This document shows, piece after piece, positions 1 through 11,595 of a stretch of 64,000 bases of DNA (its first letter is position 1; the number at the start of each line of letters is the position of its first letter). Origin of the DNA: Neolentinus lepideus HHB14362 ss-1 (Eukaryota; Basidiomycota; Agaricomycetes; Gloeophyllales; Gloeophyllaceae); NCBI GenBank assembly GCA_001632425.1, contig KV425563.1, positions 93,339-157,338 on the forward strand. The letters run 5' to 3'. The notes beneath the pieces were generated by a model that had not been told where the DNA came from, did not search any database, and saw only the letters and a list, made by a program, of their open reading frames with translations. A program made the translations under genes and the position numbers.

Positions 1-443
1 ATCCGTTCAAATACCAGAAGTGTACATGATAACACCAGGATTATCCATCAGCGAAGCGTCCGACCTTAGAGAAGTATCTCGTCAAAGGCAGCAATATTAA
101 TCTGAACGAGGTGTGAGAGAACAAAAGACAGGCAAGCGCCGAAAGCTGTCGAAAGACCAGGATTCTTGTCCGCATCAAGCATCATGATGGTGGCGACGGC
201 GGGCGCCGCATTGATCACTGAACGCTACGCTCATAGAACATAATCCATAGGAACGTTTATCAACGCTTGCTACTGCTCCGGAGGTGTGTGTTTGTTCTGA
301 AGCGAGTCTGCGAAGTTCTGACAGTTGCATGGATGTCCATTGACCAGGTATCTCAACGAATACCTGCCTCGCTCTTTACGACTTAGACTTGCAAGCCGTA
401 GGGGTGTTGTCCTCAGAGCTTTGCACCGTATCTTCTGAGTTCA
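1..443. other. Upstream intergenic sequence
   Basis: No frame here shows a protein family I recognise, and no convincing splice-linked exon was found. It is the 5' flank of the gene starting at 444, so its promoter is expected here. I saw no clear TATA box. Confidence 0.5.
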
Positions 444-1776
444 ATGAGGATAGCAGCTCTAAGCATCCCGGCTCTGGCCGGTAGACGTTCACTTACCTTC
501 CTCCTCGTCCTTCTTACCTTCGGATTCGCCTTGACATATCTGGCCTTCGACAGAATTCGTCCTTCATGGCTGGTCCTATTCCCGGACCCAATCGCCGCCA
601 CCAATGGCTCTTCTGTGTCAGACCTACCATCCCTCGACACCGACGTATCCATCGACAGTCCTCTCCCCAACGCACCCAAGATTCTCCTCGTCTCTGCATT
701 CTTCCCGCTCTCCAAGTCCAAACACACTATGAGCGACTACTCTTACTGGCTCTCGCGCTTCCTGGGACCCATCAAATCCGACATCTACTTCTTCGTGCCC
801 CCGGACATGGAGCAGATCGTGCTTGATGCCCGCGGTACTCTCCCTATCACCATCAACACCTCCTATACGTCACCGTTTGATATCCCGCCGCTGCAGGGAC
901 TCGAGGAGAAATACGAGGAGATGCACAAGATTGATCGCGAGAAGCACCGGCATTCACCTGAGCTGTACGCTGTATGGGCGGGGAAGCCTTTCTTCCTCGA
1001 CGAAGGACTGCGAAACGCGCAGGCGGCGGGAAAGAAGTATGAGTATGCGTTTTGGAATGACGCGGGAAGCTTCCGGGCTGACCACAGGTTCGCGGAGTGG
1101 CCGAGCGTGGCACGGGTCGATGCCGTTTGGCGCGAGGGTGCAAAGCTGAATGGAGCACCTGAGGACGATCTGATCTTCTTCCCCACTTGGGAACCCCCGG
1201 TGGCGAGCATGAAGCACTGGACAGAGGGCATGGGGCCTGTGGACAATGAATTCAGTGAAGGTGACATCTTCTTCTGAGTCGAGATGGTCTAGTTGGCTTA
1301 TCCGCTGTACAGGCTCGTTCTTCGGTGGACGACCTGGCGCTATCACCTGGTGGCGCCGTCTTTACTATGCGTATCACGACAGTTACCTCGCCCAGGACGT
1401 CTTTGTCGGGAAAGACCAGACGCTCATCAATGCCCTGTTCCTCCTGCACCCTTCGCGCATCATTACTGTCTGGCTGGCAGACCCGCACGCGCCGAACTAC
1501 TCGCTTACATCGAAGGTCTCATCATGGTGGGATGATGGCGAGGGCCCGCTGGGTCGCTGCGGGGCGACGTGGTTCTATTATCAGTGGTGGTTGGCAGGAG
1601 ATGAGGAGAGGGAGGCCATGCGGGAGATGTGGGGTGGAAAGAGGTGGTGGTGGTGGGGAAGCCAGAAGGATGAGGAGAGGTGCAGGGATACCCGGGTGCT
1701 TGGGATGACGAGATTGTTGAGAAGAGTGTTCGGAGAAGGTTGGAACCCACCGCCGACGAGTATTTCGGTTGACTAG
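444..1776 (+). CDS. HtrL/YibB-like putative glycosyltransferase, type II membrane protein
   Basis: Two exons, 444-1260 and 1313-1776, joined by a 52-base GT..AG intron. The frame changes exactly at the intron and the joined protein of about 426 residues reads smoothly (EFSE then GSFFGGRPG). Residues about 14-34 form one hydrophobic segment after a short basic N-terminus, so a single-pass anchor with a lumenal catalytic domain is likely. The luminal part contains AFWNDAGSFR and FFGGRPGAITWW followed by a tyrosine-rich helix. These resemble the HtrL/YibB family, whose members are predicted glycosyltransferases of unknown substrate. The C-terminus is very rich in tryptophan and arginine. The start is the first Met before the membrane segment. 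Family assignment is by motif memory only and no substrate can be named. Confidence 0.55.
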
Positions 1777-2346
1777 GTGGTAGCTACCTCAATGCTTTGC
1801 GGGTGTATTTATTACGGAACAGCATACATAGTCAAGTAATTACAAATAGGGTGATATTGCTCATCTTAGTCTAATCATATTGCCTTGTTGAATATCAGGT
1901 CCTGATTTGTTATACCTCGGTCAGGCCACATCCATCTGAGAAGTTCCCAGTCATGCACGCTTCTTTGCACACCAAAAGTGAAGAATAATTCTTTGTACGA
2001 GTGCTATCAGTTACGATGCCCAATAGAGTAGAAGAGTCAGTACTTAACCTGCATCAATATAGAATCCATGGTACGGTTACAATATGCGTGTTGGAAGTGA
2101 CACATTATAATGAGTAAACCATTATCTAACGACCGTACTTGGACCGGTGCAGACGTCTATACGCTAGCATCTGAAGCCAGTCCATGACAACCATTGCGGT
2201 GACAACAGTCTGTGACATTGTGACCAACGCGTGGATCATGTGCTGATTCCGTCACGCACCAAATTCGGTGATTTGTGGAAATCCTTCTCTTTGCAGCGTC
2301 TGCGATCGTCTGCGTTCGAATTAGTCTTGCCTGGACACCATCAGGA
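1777..2346. other. Intergenic, between same-strand genes
   Basis: Stop-rich in all frames. It must hold the terminator of the upstream gene and the promoter of SPB4. No repeat or RNA gene was recognised. Confidence 0.5.
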
Positions 2347-4733
2347 ATGTCGAATCCGTCTGCGTTCGCAGGGTCGTGGTCATCTCTGCCCACATCACTC
2401 ACGCCATGGATGTGAGTTGCAGGAATCATGCAGAGGAACTTCGAGCTAACCTCTACAGTCTTGAAGTCATCCTATCTCTGGGACACACCCAGATGACTCC
2501 GGTACAAGCGTCGACAATCCCACTTTTCATGCAGAACAAGGATGTTGTTGTTGAAGCTGTGACTGGATCAGGCAAAACGCTTGCGTTCGTTATCCCAATC
2601 CTAGAGCGGCTTATACGGAGGAAGGAGAGGTTACGGAAACATGAAATCGGGGCACTGGTCATTAGTCCGACAAGGTGGGTTTTGTTTCCAGTGATCCTGC
2701 TGACATTGAATGATAACGAAGTCATTAGGGAGTTAGCAACGCAGATTCATTCCGTTTTCCAGCTCTTCCTCAACTCGCAGCCGTCAGAAGATGATTCCCC
2801 CGGCACTTCAACGGAACCTCCGAAATCACAGTATCCCCCTTCATTACTTCTGATATCCTCAGATAAGTCGTCCACAGCTCAAGACATTGAACGCTTTCTC
2901 TCGACGGCGCCAGATATTGTGATAGGAACTCCTGGGCGAGTGGAGGAGTTTTTACTGGGGAAGGGAAAAGGCGTCGTCAATGTGAAGGAACTTGAAGTTC
3001 TGGTTCTCGATGAAGCAGACAGGTACGCTCGCTTGTTTTTCAGCCGTTGGTCTGAGCTATATGGATATACATGGTAGGTTACTCGATCTCGGCTTCCAAG
3101 CAGCTTTGACCCGTATAGTTGCCCATTTACCCAAGCAGCGCAGGACAGGGCTGTTCAGTGCTACAATGACTGACGCCGACGCACTATCTGAGTTGGTGCG
3201 CGTAGGTCTTCGGAATCCAGCCCGAATTGTGGTTAAGGTGCAAACGAAGAAAGGGAAGGGAAGAGAGGAAGCGGACCAAGTAATGGAGGAGAGAAGGATT
3301 CCGGCGAAGTATTTCTACCGGTTTGATATGTGGCGAGTGGTATTTATTGATATGTCACAGCTTGAAAAACTTCTACCTTACATGCCGTGCCTCGGAAAAG
3401 CTCCTCCAGCTGACCCGCATCATCTCACATGAGCTCAACACCAATACCTCTTCCCGTTTTATAGTCTACTTCGCTACTTGCGCGTGCGTCGACTACTTCT
3501 ACCGCGTAAAGACCTTTTTCTTCATTTAGCCGGTCCTTTGCTCATTATGCACGCAGGTTCTCTCACCACTTCTCTCGTCCGTTACCATTTACTCGCTTCA
3601 CGGTCATCTTCCTCCCTCAGCCCGCACGAAAACTCTCGCCTCATTTGCTGCCTCGACGTCCCATTCCGTCCTGCTCGCAACAGACGTCGCTGCTCGCGGA
3701 CTAGATCTACCTGATGTTGACGTCGTCATCCAGTTTGATCCGCCCGCTGATCCGAAAGCATTCAGTCATCGGTGTGGGCGCACGGCGAGAGCAGGGAGGA
3801 GTGGGCGGGCGTGGGTATTACTTGTGGGCAGGGAAGTTGGGTATGTTGGTGAGTGGGGTTGGTGCTGTGAGGGAAATATGCGGCTGATAAAACTATGCGA
3901 TAGACTTTATGAAGGTCCGGAAGATCCCAATGAAGAAGCAAGCCTATCTCACGGAAGATGGCTTGCCTGCAGTCGAGAATGACGACGAGCGGCCTGAAGA
4001 TCCCGCCGTCGACACTGTGTTGCTACAAATACGCCCAACTGTGCTGAGAGACCGGGCGTTGCATGAGAAGGTAAAGACTCCCAACCTACTTCGCCGATAT
4101 CTGTAGACTAGGTTACCTTGTTTTCAGGCGACGAAAGCTTTCGTGTCCTTCGTGAAGGCGTACTCGAAACATGAAGCGTCGTATATCTTCCGGACTCAAG
4201 ATTTGGACCTCGTGGGTCTGGCGAAGACGTTCGGGCTCTTGCGACTACCACGTATGCCTGAGTTGAAGCATGTGAAAAAAGATGGGTGGGAGGATGCGAA
4301 CGTCGATGTGAGCGTTGTCTACCGCCTTTCATTATTATCTTCGCTAACAGTTGGATGATGGCAGTGGGTTACCTACAGCTTTGCCGATCAGGCACGAGAA
4401 GGGAAACGGCTTAGCGAGGCCGAGGAAGCCAGGTCTAAACCACGGACCCAAGACAAGAAACCCAAAACAAAGGCAAAGACGAGTGTGGCGTGGAGTAACC
4501 AGCTCGCACGGAAGGACGAAAAGGAGAAGCGGAAGGAGAAAAAGGAACGCAAGCGGAAATGGCTGAAAGCGCAGATGCAGGAGGAGATGGCGAAAGGGGA
4601 AGGGTTGAAACGCGGGAGGATGGACAATGATGAGGATTGGAAGGAGCTCGCCAGAGAGGAGAGGATGGCGAAGAAGGTGAAGAAGGGACTGGTGGGTCAA
4701 GAGGACTTTGACAATGAGTTTGCTGGATTGTAG
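2347..4733 (+). CDS. SPB4: ATP-dependent rRNA helicase SPB4 (DDX55 family)
   Basis: Nine exons: 2347-2411, 2459-2674, 2729-3022, 3078-3308, 3361-3505, 3557-3848, 3904-4070, 4128-4307, 4365-4733. They sum to 1959 bases (652 residues plus stop) with all frames joining. Exon 5 has no internal Met and is easily missed. The N-terminus [10 protein letters not shown] matches the SPB4/DDX55 start, and the Q motif MTPVQ follows at 34-38. Motif I is AVTGSGKT (55-62), then SPTRELA, TPGR, DEAD (188-191), [13 protein letters not shown] and [10 protein letters not shown]. The SPB4-specific C-terminal domain ([24 protein letters not shown]) and a lysine-rich tail follow. Family members act in the nucleolus in 60S pre-ribosome (27S/25S rRNA) assembly. 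Length fits the family (about 600 residues). Introns are 47-57 bases. Very confident. Confidence 0.95.
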
Positions 4734-5902
4734 GCTGAGTTATGGTTGTACTGTGCTCAATGGTTTGTTGTTGGGTGATCTTCGATTAAACAGGGCACTT
4801 GTTGGAGACTCCCGAGTGGCGTGACAGAGTCACATCTCGAAATTGACCGAGCTAACCTCCGTTCCATAATGTTATCTGCAGCCAAAATACAGTTCTAAAA
4901 TCTGTTCAAGTGGTGCGTGCCAGCTGCAGAGGATCATCCGTGATTTCCGAACGGTATCCAAATTTGACGTGATGACAAGCAAACAGCCTTGAAATCGGTT
5001 AACACAGCTACCCGTCGCGGGCTAGGACGCGTCGGACTTGGTGCGTGGACGCAAGTTGTAAGACAACCATATAATACTGTGTGTCATGTCTAGGAGTGTC
5101 TATCACCTTCGACTGTGGTGGCAGCTGACTGTCACAGTTTTGCGGACGAGGAGCGAGCTCTCATTCCGCTTCTATTTCGCGGGAGAGTGCTAGATGACCC
5201 GGCCTTCAATATCGAGAAGGGTTCCGAATATTGAGAAGTGTCCGCAGTTCCAACGCCAGACTCAACAAAAGGGCAGGCTCTACCTCCATCGAATGCCTGC
5301 GTTTTCCAACAACTCAGCCCTACCCTGCCACACACGTCACGAACGCTTCGCATATATCAGTCGTCTGCCTTTTTATATTTGTCTCGAATGCTACAACGAG
5401 AGTCTCGAAATCGACTAATCAATTCATTTACAGGCCTCAGTCAGCTGGGGACAGGTGTGGAAGAGGACTGGATTGAGCTCACAATCGCTCTATCATGGCT
5501 TCTGACTAAACATCAGAAATACATCCACTACTGAGTGATAGGCAAGCGGTTGTGTGAAGAGCGTCAAAGTTCTAGAGGTAAGGATGCCATGTGGAAGCTG
5601 CTCTCCCTAGCACGTTCTATTCGGTAATACTAATCACTTGGATCCACCAGCTGCAATGTATATGAACTGGCTGTGTCCGTCAAATTTTCTTGTCCACAGC
5701 CATATTCATCTCCACTGCAAATGACCCGCCTCCTTCGGTAAAATAACGGCGCCTGCGGGCCCGTACGACGCCACACCGAGACTGAGCACAATATCAAAAG
5801 TTCAATCAAAAGATTATGCAACCACAAGCAGGTAGAATAGTAATACATCGTATCCCGGACTATATTAATACTAGGGGTCCGTTTGCGGTATTGGAAATCC
5901 AT
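4734..5902. other. Intergenic with a possible gene relic at 5139-5534 (+)
   Basis: In one plus frame 5139-5231 reads FADEERALIPLLFRGRVLDD and more, hits TGA at 5232, then stays open from 5238 to 5534 with a proline/serine-rich stretch. The stop between two coding-looking pieces suggests a decayed gene or a small unspliced one. I do not recognise a family. The rest is stop-rich. SPB4 and the gene ending at 5903 converge here. Confidence 0.25.
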
Positions 5903-8052
5903 CTAAGCAACACGTTTGGGATCGTTGAAGAACTCCACGACCTCCCCGATGAGGACCCTGTCGGCCTCATGGAGTTGCCAGCATCGATTTAGTATGAAGT
6001 TCCAAACCTCGTCATCGAGTCCTCGGTTAACCACGTCTTCGTCAAGTAGTCGCGTCGGCCGAGTCCCCTTATCAACCACAAGTGCAGCAATACCCTTGTA
6101 CCCCTTCCAATCTTTCTCGCGGTCGAAAAAGGGCCGTTGGTGGGTGAGAAGCTGGATGGAGGTTTGGTAAAAATATCGCACTGGATAAGGAGAAGCTACT
6201 AACCTCATAGACCGTCATCCCGAAGCCCCAGATGTCTGATGCCATGCTCAATTGCCAGTCAGTGATCGTTTCGGGGGCCTGCCACCGCATCGATTCAACG
6301 TCGACCAAGCTCATCGGTATAGAGGTCTGGCAATCGTCCAAAGGCTGTGATTGTGGTTAGAGAGTATGAGTTGTCCCAGAATGAGAAGATAACGTACCTT
6401 AGACAGAGCAAAGTCTGACAGAAGACCATTTCCGTCTGGACCGATGACGATACTGGCCTTCGTAAATCATAAGTATGCTGTCAGATAGGAGCAATAGTAG
6501 ATTCCTCACCCCTCGGAAATCACCGTGAAAAATACGCAAGCTATGCAAGACAGACAAACCCCTAGCGGCATCGCGGAGCTGATCCGAATTAGCCCAGGAA
6601 CGAAGGAACGTGCAGCGTGGAACGTACTATAGCGATGTGGTTAACATTGGGATATTTTTTTACCCATTGGTCAGCAGTCCCGTTGGGATAATACGACGAC
6701 ACCAAATATCTGAAGAAGAGTTGAGCACTAGAACAATACAGATTCGTGAAGACGTACAGGTATTTGTCCACAGGAGTTACCCAGAACCCATACATTGGTA
6801 CAGTATATCGTCCTCGGTCTTGTTTCCACACTCTAAGCCAGACGGCCGCTTCTCGCCTGAATCGCTACAAGTCCAAAGTCAGTGCTTATGATATCGCTTC
6901 CAAGCCTCCAGGTACTTACGTTTCGAGCGATGATTTCATCCTGCATCTCGTTACCTATTCTTTTGACGAGAACCTGTTGGCTCGACAGATATGTTCCCAG
7001 CTGATAGACATGCATTCGGCCTGTTTTTGGAGCCATGACCTCTGAGCCAAGAGTCAGCGCCACCTCTCCGTGATCTAAGCTCATATCGGGCAGAAGCTCG
7101 CCCGCCTCCTCCAGAACAAGGTGCAGGTTCTTGGCGAGGACCTGCCGTCTTGGGTCGCTCTCGGAGTACAGCTTTAAGCCCTGTTGATACCATATGGATC
7201 AGCATCCATTCGTCGTGCGAAAGTACACAGCTCACTCACATCTTGCATCATGGACGCGACTTGCCGAACATCAGATCTCGTCTCCTGGACAATATCCATA
7301 ACCATCCCTGTCCCCTCTTCGATTGAAGCGAGTTTTTCCATAATTTCCCTCGTGTCTTGCTCTTGCTGCTGTTTGAACTCTTCTTGCATCTGATGCATGT
7401 CCAGATTGAATACAAGCTACGAAATCATGAGATAATATCTTCGGGATACCACATATGACATACATGGAACTTCTCAATGCAACTCAACACATCGGTGTGG
7501 CTTTGTTGTATGTCTTTGGTTATTGTGTCCTGCTGGATAAAGGCTTTGACCACGTTCAACGTCGCCCACCCCGTCATACGTCCCAGAACACCTGCTAAGA
7601 CGCTTGATAAAAGTATCAGCAGACGTAAGCGGACAAAATAGCTCTATATGTACGTTCTGCTCGACGCGAAAGCTTGTCGAAGTCGACGGGACAACTTCTG
7701 CTGTTCGGCGGTCTCCAACGCTTTTTCAAGATCTCTACATCTGTCCACCAGCGCCGACACGGCCCGACTGGGGAGTGGTTAGGTTTCAGCGTTCGAAAGA
7801 GAAGCGCCACACATACCGGTTCGTGCTGACTTGCTGAGCTAGCTGGACGATTTGGTCTATGACGGCCACCGCGGGAGCAGCGGCAGGAGTGACCTGGACG
7901 ACCGTGTCCAGCATACCTTTGATGATGCTGTATGCGACACTCCAGTCCACTTGCTTGATTTCTATGGCAATGAGGACGAACATTCCAGCTGCTTTCTTGG
8001 CTGCTTTCTTCCCACCATCAGAGCATCTGCGAATCTGGCGGGGTATTGGCAT
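5903..8052 (-). CDS. MLKL-like protein: N-terminal helical bundle plus degenerate TKL kinase domain
   Basis: Eleven exons read from 8052 down: 8052-7817, 7767-7654, 7602-7464, 7416-7240, 7180-6920, 6864-6758, 6709-6628, 6578-6510, 6457-6398, 6344-6204, 6151-5903. They total 1635 bases, 544 residues, with every junction in frame. Residues about 1-165 are amphipathic helices (VAVIDQIVQLAQQV, ALVDRCRDLEKAL, VLSCIEKFH) resembling the MLKL N-terminal domain found in many mushroom proteins. A coiled coil follows (MQEEFKQQQEQDTREIMEKL). The kinase-like half has a lysine in VLVKRI (about 295), HGDFRGAS (390-397), DFALS (410), QAPE (437-440) and SDIWGFG (451-457). No glycine-rich loop is visible, the catalytic-loop Asn is Ser, and DFG is DFA, so it is probably weak or inactive as a kinase. 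In animals MLKL permeabilises membranes in necroptosis. A cell-death role here is inference. The start was chosen because upstream codons look non-coding. Confidence 0.75.
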
Positions 8053-8554
8053 GATGTAGGATGGTAGGCTCTTGGGTACGGCGAAGAGACGACAGTCAGG
8101 ACCAGCTTTTATAAGGACAGTGGCGCATGGAAGAAGCGTGTCGTGTAGATGAATGCAGTCCAAGAGAAGAACAAAAGCAGTGTCCCGTTGATTATCGGTG
8201 GCCTCGTGTCTCTCATACTGCACAGCGGAATAGCCGTATTGCGACGTAGAATAGCCAATTCAGCAAAGGATCACTCAAAGAAGGGTACTCCTGCATACTT
8301 CGCAGCGGCGCTTGGTCCAAACATGTCCGTGCCGTCTCTGGCTCATGATCAGAAGCACTCAGCGCTCAGCGCTCAGCATCAGCCGATGCCGAAGTCTGCG
8401 ATCATCGATGAAGTTACTGAGTCATACGCTACTAATGGATGTTACATACCCGACAACAGATACCGTTACAAAACCCTTTTGTTTCTTCTACAGACAAGCA
8501 ACACAACAGAGCGACGAGCTACTCGGGTGCCTTGCGTTGTTAAGACGTTGCATT
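8053..8554. other. 5' flank of the MLKL-like gene
   Basis: Open frames here (for example 8149-8643 plus) have no family resemblance and run into the inverted element, so they are probably chance. The promoter of the minus-strand gene should lie here. Confidence 0.45.
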
Positions 8555-8766
8555 CATCAGGAAAACGGCAATGTGTCTTACGGCCGGGACTTGGCTTAAC
8601 CGGTCTTAAAAGTTCTTATTGTCATCTTTTACGTGTCTTTTAGGTACTTAGCGCCCACTTTAAGACGAGAATAAGACCTATTAAGCCAAGTCCGGTTCTT
8701 AAAGTTCTTAAAATTGCCGTAAGACCGCCGTAAGATCCCCAAAGACAATTGGCCGTTTTCCTGATG
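8555..8766 (+). mobile_element. 212-base MITE-like element, left copy
   Basis: Begins CATCAGGAAAACGGC and ends GCCGTTTTCCTGATG, so it has 15-base terminal inverted repeats. Subterminal blocks (ACTTGGCTTAA near the start, TTAAGCCAAGTC near the end) are also inverted. It contains no ORF of note. It is identical over its full length to the reverse complement of 8801-9012, and a 34-base spacer separates the two. A short target duplication is not obvious. It looks like a non-autonomous DNA element, and the family is unknown. Confidence 0.7.
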
Positions 8767-8800
8767 TTGTTCATGTGGGTGCCTAGGAGAATTCAAGGTC

Positions 8801-9012
8801 CATCAGGAAAACGGCCAATTGTCTTTGGGGATCTTACGGCGGTCTTACGGCAATTTTAAGAACTTTAAGAACCGGACTTGGCTTAATAGGTCTTATTCTC
8901 GTCTTAAAGTGGGCGCTAAGTACCTAAAAGACACGTAAAAGATGACAATAAGAACTTTTAAGACCGGTTAAGCCAAGTCCCGGCCGTAAGACACATTGCC
9001 GTTTTCCTGATG
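8801..9012 (-). mobile_element. 212-base MITE-like element, right copy (inverted)
   Basis: Exact reverse complement of 8555-8766 by direct reading, without substitutions or gaps. The pair would form a 212-base-pair hairpin with a 34-base loop in single-stranded DNA or in a read-through transcript. Confidence 0.7.
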
Positions 9013-9717
9013 CTTGTGGCGATCCATGAGCGGCATGTGAACACCGCGCCCACAAGAACACACAAACTCAAACGTCGCCACTGCCAAATATTGCTGAGCG
9101 GCGAGGGTACTTGTCTGGAACCTGATGGATTATCGAGACGGTCCATACTCTGTTTCTCCGTGTCTGTCACTGGCAGGAAGCTCAATGGGCCTGGTGGATC
9201 GTACGCGATTGTTCAATTCTTCTTCGTCGACAGTCTGCAGAGGAAACCCTCGTCGTCCTGATACATTCAGCACACGCCCAAATCAGTTGTCTAACGGGAA
9301 ATGTATGCTCCAAGCACTACTACTAGAGTGGAGCCAATGCCAGTGCGAAATTCTAGTGACTTCCGTCGTTGTCTGTCTCACCTATTGATTATTTCTCGAT
9401 GCTCCGAATCCTATGCGCCTGTGCATCGTATCGTCAGTTTGAAGCCTTCATCAAGAAAATGTTAGTCGAGTTCTCACAGTACGAAAACTTGCTTTTAGGG
9501 GCTGCAAATACTGATCTCGGGCAGGATCAGAAATCTGGTCCACTCGGCCTGCCGTAAAACGCGCAGAGATTTTCCTGCTGAGTCAGGTAATTCCAGGACG
9601 CTGTGTAACTCGCTCGAGAACGTCGGCCGTCTGTTCGAGGGACATATGGGTGGGATTCAGTTGAACGTTGGAATACTCGGGGTCTGAGCTAAAATCGGTG
9701 GCCATCCCTTGTGCGCT
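9013..9717. other. Non-genic stretch between the inverted element and the LINE
   Basis: No recognisable protein. A 62-codon plus ORF at 9369-9557 has no family match. This is probably the original intergenic sequence into which the LINE inserted. Confidence 0.4.
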
Positions 9718-9734
9718 GAGAATCCAGATACTAT
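9718..9734 (+). repeat. 5' target-site duplication of the LINE
   Basis: GAGAATCCAGATACTAT here matches GAGAATCCCGATACTAT at 11327-11343 with one mismatch in 17. The second copy directly follows the poly(A) end of the element, as expected for target-primed reverse transcription. Confidence 0.85.
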
Positions 9735-11108
9735 CTACGCATCTTCACGAGTGGTGACCCCCACAACGATGCTGCCCATGAGAAAGATGGCTATGACCCC
9801 GACCATCTAGTGACGATCGCCACGGATGGCTCCTGCTTGCACACCGGCACGGCAAAGGCTGTTGCCGGCGCTGGTGGCTTTGCCAGTCCTGAACACCCGG
9901 CGAACTTCTCGCTGCGACTGCCCATGACGCTCACGCAGTCTAACCAGTGTGCTGAGCTACTTGCCCTGCACCAAGCAGCTTCCTTCGACCCTCCTGACAC
10001 CCAGCTGTTCATCGAAACTGACTCCCGTTATGCTATGAATGCGGTCTCGAAACACTTACACCGACATGAGGATGAGGGCTTCATAGGAGCCTCAAATGGG
10101 ACACTGATCCGGGACACTGTAGCCAGGCTCCGCGCGCGAGAGCTCCCCACATATCTTAAATGGGTTAAAGGCCATGCCGGCCACGAACGGAATGAGCGCG
10201 CGGACCAGGCCGCTGGGGCGGGGGCTGCTCTTCAAGCACCCTCCACCGTCGACACCCAACCAGCTTCATGGCTGCGGGTAAGCGGAGCACGGGTCACCGC
10301 GATCACGCAAGCCCTCGCATACCGGGCAATACACCAGCGAAAGCTGGAGAAGTACACCTCTCGTGCGAGAACGGCTACGAATATCGAGCTCGCCCAGGAT
10401 GCTGCTGAGGAAGCATTTGGATACCGCCCGTCTGAGGGACAGATATGGCGCTCACAGCGGTCGAAGGACGTCTCGCGGGAGGCGCGTTGCTTCCTATGGA
10501 TGGCGACCCATGATGCATATATGATCGGGGAGAAGTGGCTTCGCCCCTCGGTCTCAGTGGAGAAGCAGGCCCGTGCCCTATGTCCTTCCTGTGGTGTCCT
10601 AGAAACTCTCGCCCACATCCTCATGGCCTGTGATTCTCCTGGCCAGCGGGAGATCTGGGACCTTGTATGAACCCTGTGGCTCAAGAAGAACTGCACCTGG
10701 TACGACCCATCCTTTGGACTCTTACTTGCCTGCTGCAATGGACAGTTTAAAAGCACCTCGGGCCACCTCAGATTTGGAGATGCCCGTCTGTATTGTATCC
10801 TCATTACTGAGTCTATGCATATGATTTGGAAGCTACGTTGCGAACGCGTGATACAAAACGAGGGGGCCCCTTTTGACCCTGCAGCAGTTCGGAACCGCTG
10901 GATTGCAGCTATGAACCGGAAGGTTAACCTCGACTGCCTCATGACAAACACCAAGAGATACAAGAAGAGGGCCACGCCGCCTGCGCGGGTTACTGCCATG
11001 TGGGCGAATGTCCTACATGATGAGGACAACCTCCCCCCGAATTGGGCGAGGAGAGGTGGAGTTTTAGTGGGTATAACCCGGGACCAGGTAGCGCGAGGGG
11101 TTGGGTAA
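9735..11108 (+). pseudogene. LINE ORF2 C-terminal fragment: RNase H and tail, one internal stop
   Basis: One frame runs from the element's first base to 11108 apart from a TGA at 10668-10670. The RNase H domain keeps the four acidic positions: TDGS (about 9820), AELLALH, ETDSRY and NERADQAAG. The stretch WVKGHAGHERNERAD is typical of the retroelement enzyme. A cysteine/histidine segment (CPSCGVLETLAHILMAC) of the zf-RVT type follows, as usual downstream of RNase H in fungal LINEs. After the stop the frame continues WLKKNCTWYDP to a basic tail. The stop probably replaced a tryptophan or arginine codon (inference). Not a host gene. Confidence 0.85.
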
Positions 11109-11326
11109 GTAAGGGGGTGAGTATGGGGATGTTGCGCTGCTCGGTATTTTTCGGTCCTGGTTGAGCCCCACACTTGGTACATCTCGTTCGTGCGTAATTG
11201 CATTTCTCTGCGGTGAATTACACCTGGTCTTGCAACCAAATCCCAGCGGGTCCTGATGGGTGCCTACGTCGCCTATGAAGGACTGACCGCCCACCGGGCC
11301 GGTCAACGCTCCACCAAAAAAAAAAA
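9735..11326 (+). mobile_element. 5'-truncated non-LTR retrotransposon (LINE)
   Basis: A 1592-base element starting abruptly inside a reading frame and ending in an 11-base A run (11316-11326), bracketed by a 17-base target-site duplication. It keeps only the C-terminal part of ORF2: RNase H and the segment after it. The missing reverse transcriptase and the dated-looking TSD mismatch show a dead copy. Confidence 0.85.
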
Positions 11327-11343
11327 GAGAATCCCGATACTAT
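11327..11343 (+). repeat. 3' target-site duplication of the LINE
   Basis: Follows the A tail directly and pairs with 9718-9734 (16 of 17 bases equal). Confidence 0.85.
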
Positions 11344-11595
11344 GTCATGAGTCGCGTCACACAATCTGTTACACGGTGCGGTATAGCCTCAACATCTTGC
11401 CCGATGCACTCGTGACCGACTAGTCTCAACTGGCATCAGCATGGGGCCATCCTATGGCGAATGATCCAACACGGGGCACTTCTGTCGTTGTTACCGACCG
11501 GCGCGCCACGGAGGCTTAGCAGCTATAATAATCGACTGGACTGTGGGGCGGAAATCGCATATACTCGTCGCGCCTACGTTCCCTTGACCCACAAC

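Noticed and set aside
8149..8643. 164-codon plus-strand ORF
   Set aside because: It runs into the left inverted element, has no family resemblance, and overlaps the MLKL-like gene's upstream region; a chance frame.
10232..11239. 335-codon minus-strand ORF
   Set aside because: Shadow of the LINE reading frame on the opposite strand; the plus frame carries RNase H motifs.
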